Part shown: in pieces, positions 39,999-40,082 of the stretch | How positions within the stretch are numbered: the stretch's first letter is position 1 | How the letters are laid out: each line of letters begins with the position of its first letter | From: a virus | Length of the DNA stretch: 40,082 bases | Direction: 5' to 3' (one strand) | IMG/VR virus record: IMGVR_UViG_3300030109_003772 | Coordinates: 1-40,082 of that record | Notes under the pieces: generated by a model | Seen by the model: the letters and a program-made list of their open reading frames with translations, nothing else | The model's database searches: none | Told to the model about the DNA's origin: nothing | Program-made: the position numbers and the translations under genes

Positions 39999-40082
39999 TA
40001 ACTATTTTTAATAGTCTGAATTTGTTTCCTCACGTTTTGAGCAGCCTCTTTAATTGTCTGCATACTCTTTCTAGCTCTAGTT
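39998..40082 (-). CDS. 3' end of a minus-strand gene (partial)
   Basis: Reading the minus strand from the right edge gives an open frame of 27 residues ending MQTIKEAAQNVRKQIQTIKNS before a TAA at 39998-40000. It is helical and Lys/Gln-rich. The stop next to a bidirectional hairpin and the lack of any + strand frame here support a real convergent gene. Its nature cannot be told from this fragment. Confidence 0.5.
   Translation of the reverse strand, partial: TRARKSMQTIKEAAQNVRKQIQTIKNS

Noticed and set aside
1-40082. tRNA genes, CRISPR arrays, insertion sequences, integrase or attachment sites
   Set aside because: Genes are nearly contiguous and no cloverleaf, spaced repeat array, transposase or recombinase was recognised by eye; a tRNA scan would be needed for certainty.

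Overview
The window is a stretch of a tailed-phage genome (Caudoviricetes), almost certainly from a virus of a Bacteroidetes (flavobacterium-like) host, probably marine. The DNA is clearly A+T-rich. Genes are packed head to tail on the + strand with ATGA overlaps or gaps of a few bases. Starts lack Shine-Dalgarno sequences and instead follow A/T-rich leaders such as AATTATGGCA. The secreted proteins carry flavobacterial-type signal peptides. Virion gene order (terminase, portal, acidic scaffold-like protein, capsid, adaptors, giant stabilisation/tail-hub protein, fibre-like proteins, Q/A-rich ejection-like protein, giant multidomain protein) with no tape measure, sheath or baseplate set suggests a podovirus-like particle. 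Functions come from reading motifs; no database search was run.

Layout. Positions 1-2577: end of an unknown gene, a GTA-type holin, a beta-rich protein, two small proteins, and a protein that looks like two GroES-like domains in tandem. 2522-10076: small-terminase candidate, large terminase with a lambda gpA-like deviant Walker A, portal, scaffold candidate, major capsid protein, then a strong terminator. 10146-25285: a terminator-bounded single gene; a promoter-like motif; a 56-residue conserved Cys peptide; two adaptor-like proteins; a 2228-residue stabilisation/tail protein; three fibre-region proteins; a second copy of the promoter-like motif; two ejection-type proteins. 25316-32911: a 2531-residue polyvalent protein with an HExxH zincin motif, a complete set of HAD phosphatase motifs, a membrane segment and a C-terminal Cys3His knuckle.

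32931-36127: small basic proteins sharing an M(A/P)YIQ..NP start, a soluble PAP2-type phosphatase, Cys-rich micro-ORFs, a beta-sandwich protein and a DUF5675 protein (lysis candidate). 36130-39935: a compact cassette in which four small basic proteins beginning MAFKMK alternate with exported proteins: an outer-membrane barrel candidate, a secreted protein with an LDLR-A-like calcium loop and a C-terminus resembling a type IX secretion sorting signal, and an inner-membrane coiled-coil protein plus a thioredoxin-like protein lacking CXXC. A strong hairpin closes the cassette, and a minus-strand gene converges on it at the right edge.

The left and centre build, fill and eject from the capsid. 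The right end appears devoted to modifying or breaching the host envelope, and this cassette is the best candidate for an undescribed system. No integrase, repressor, tRNA, CRISPR array or insertion sequence was recognised. No gap between genes exceeds about 110 bases.
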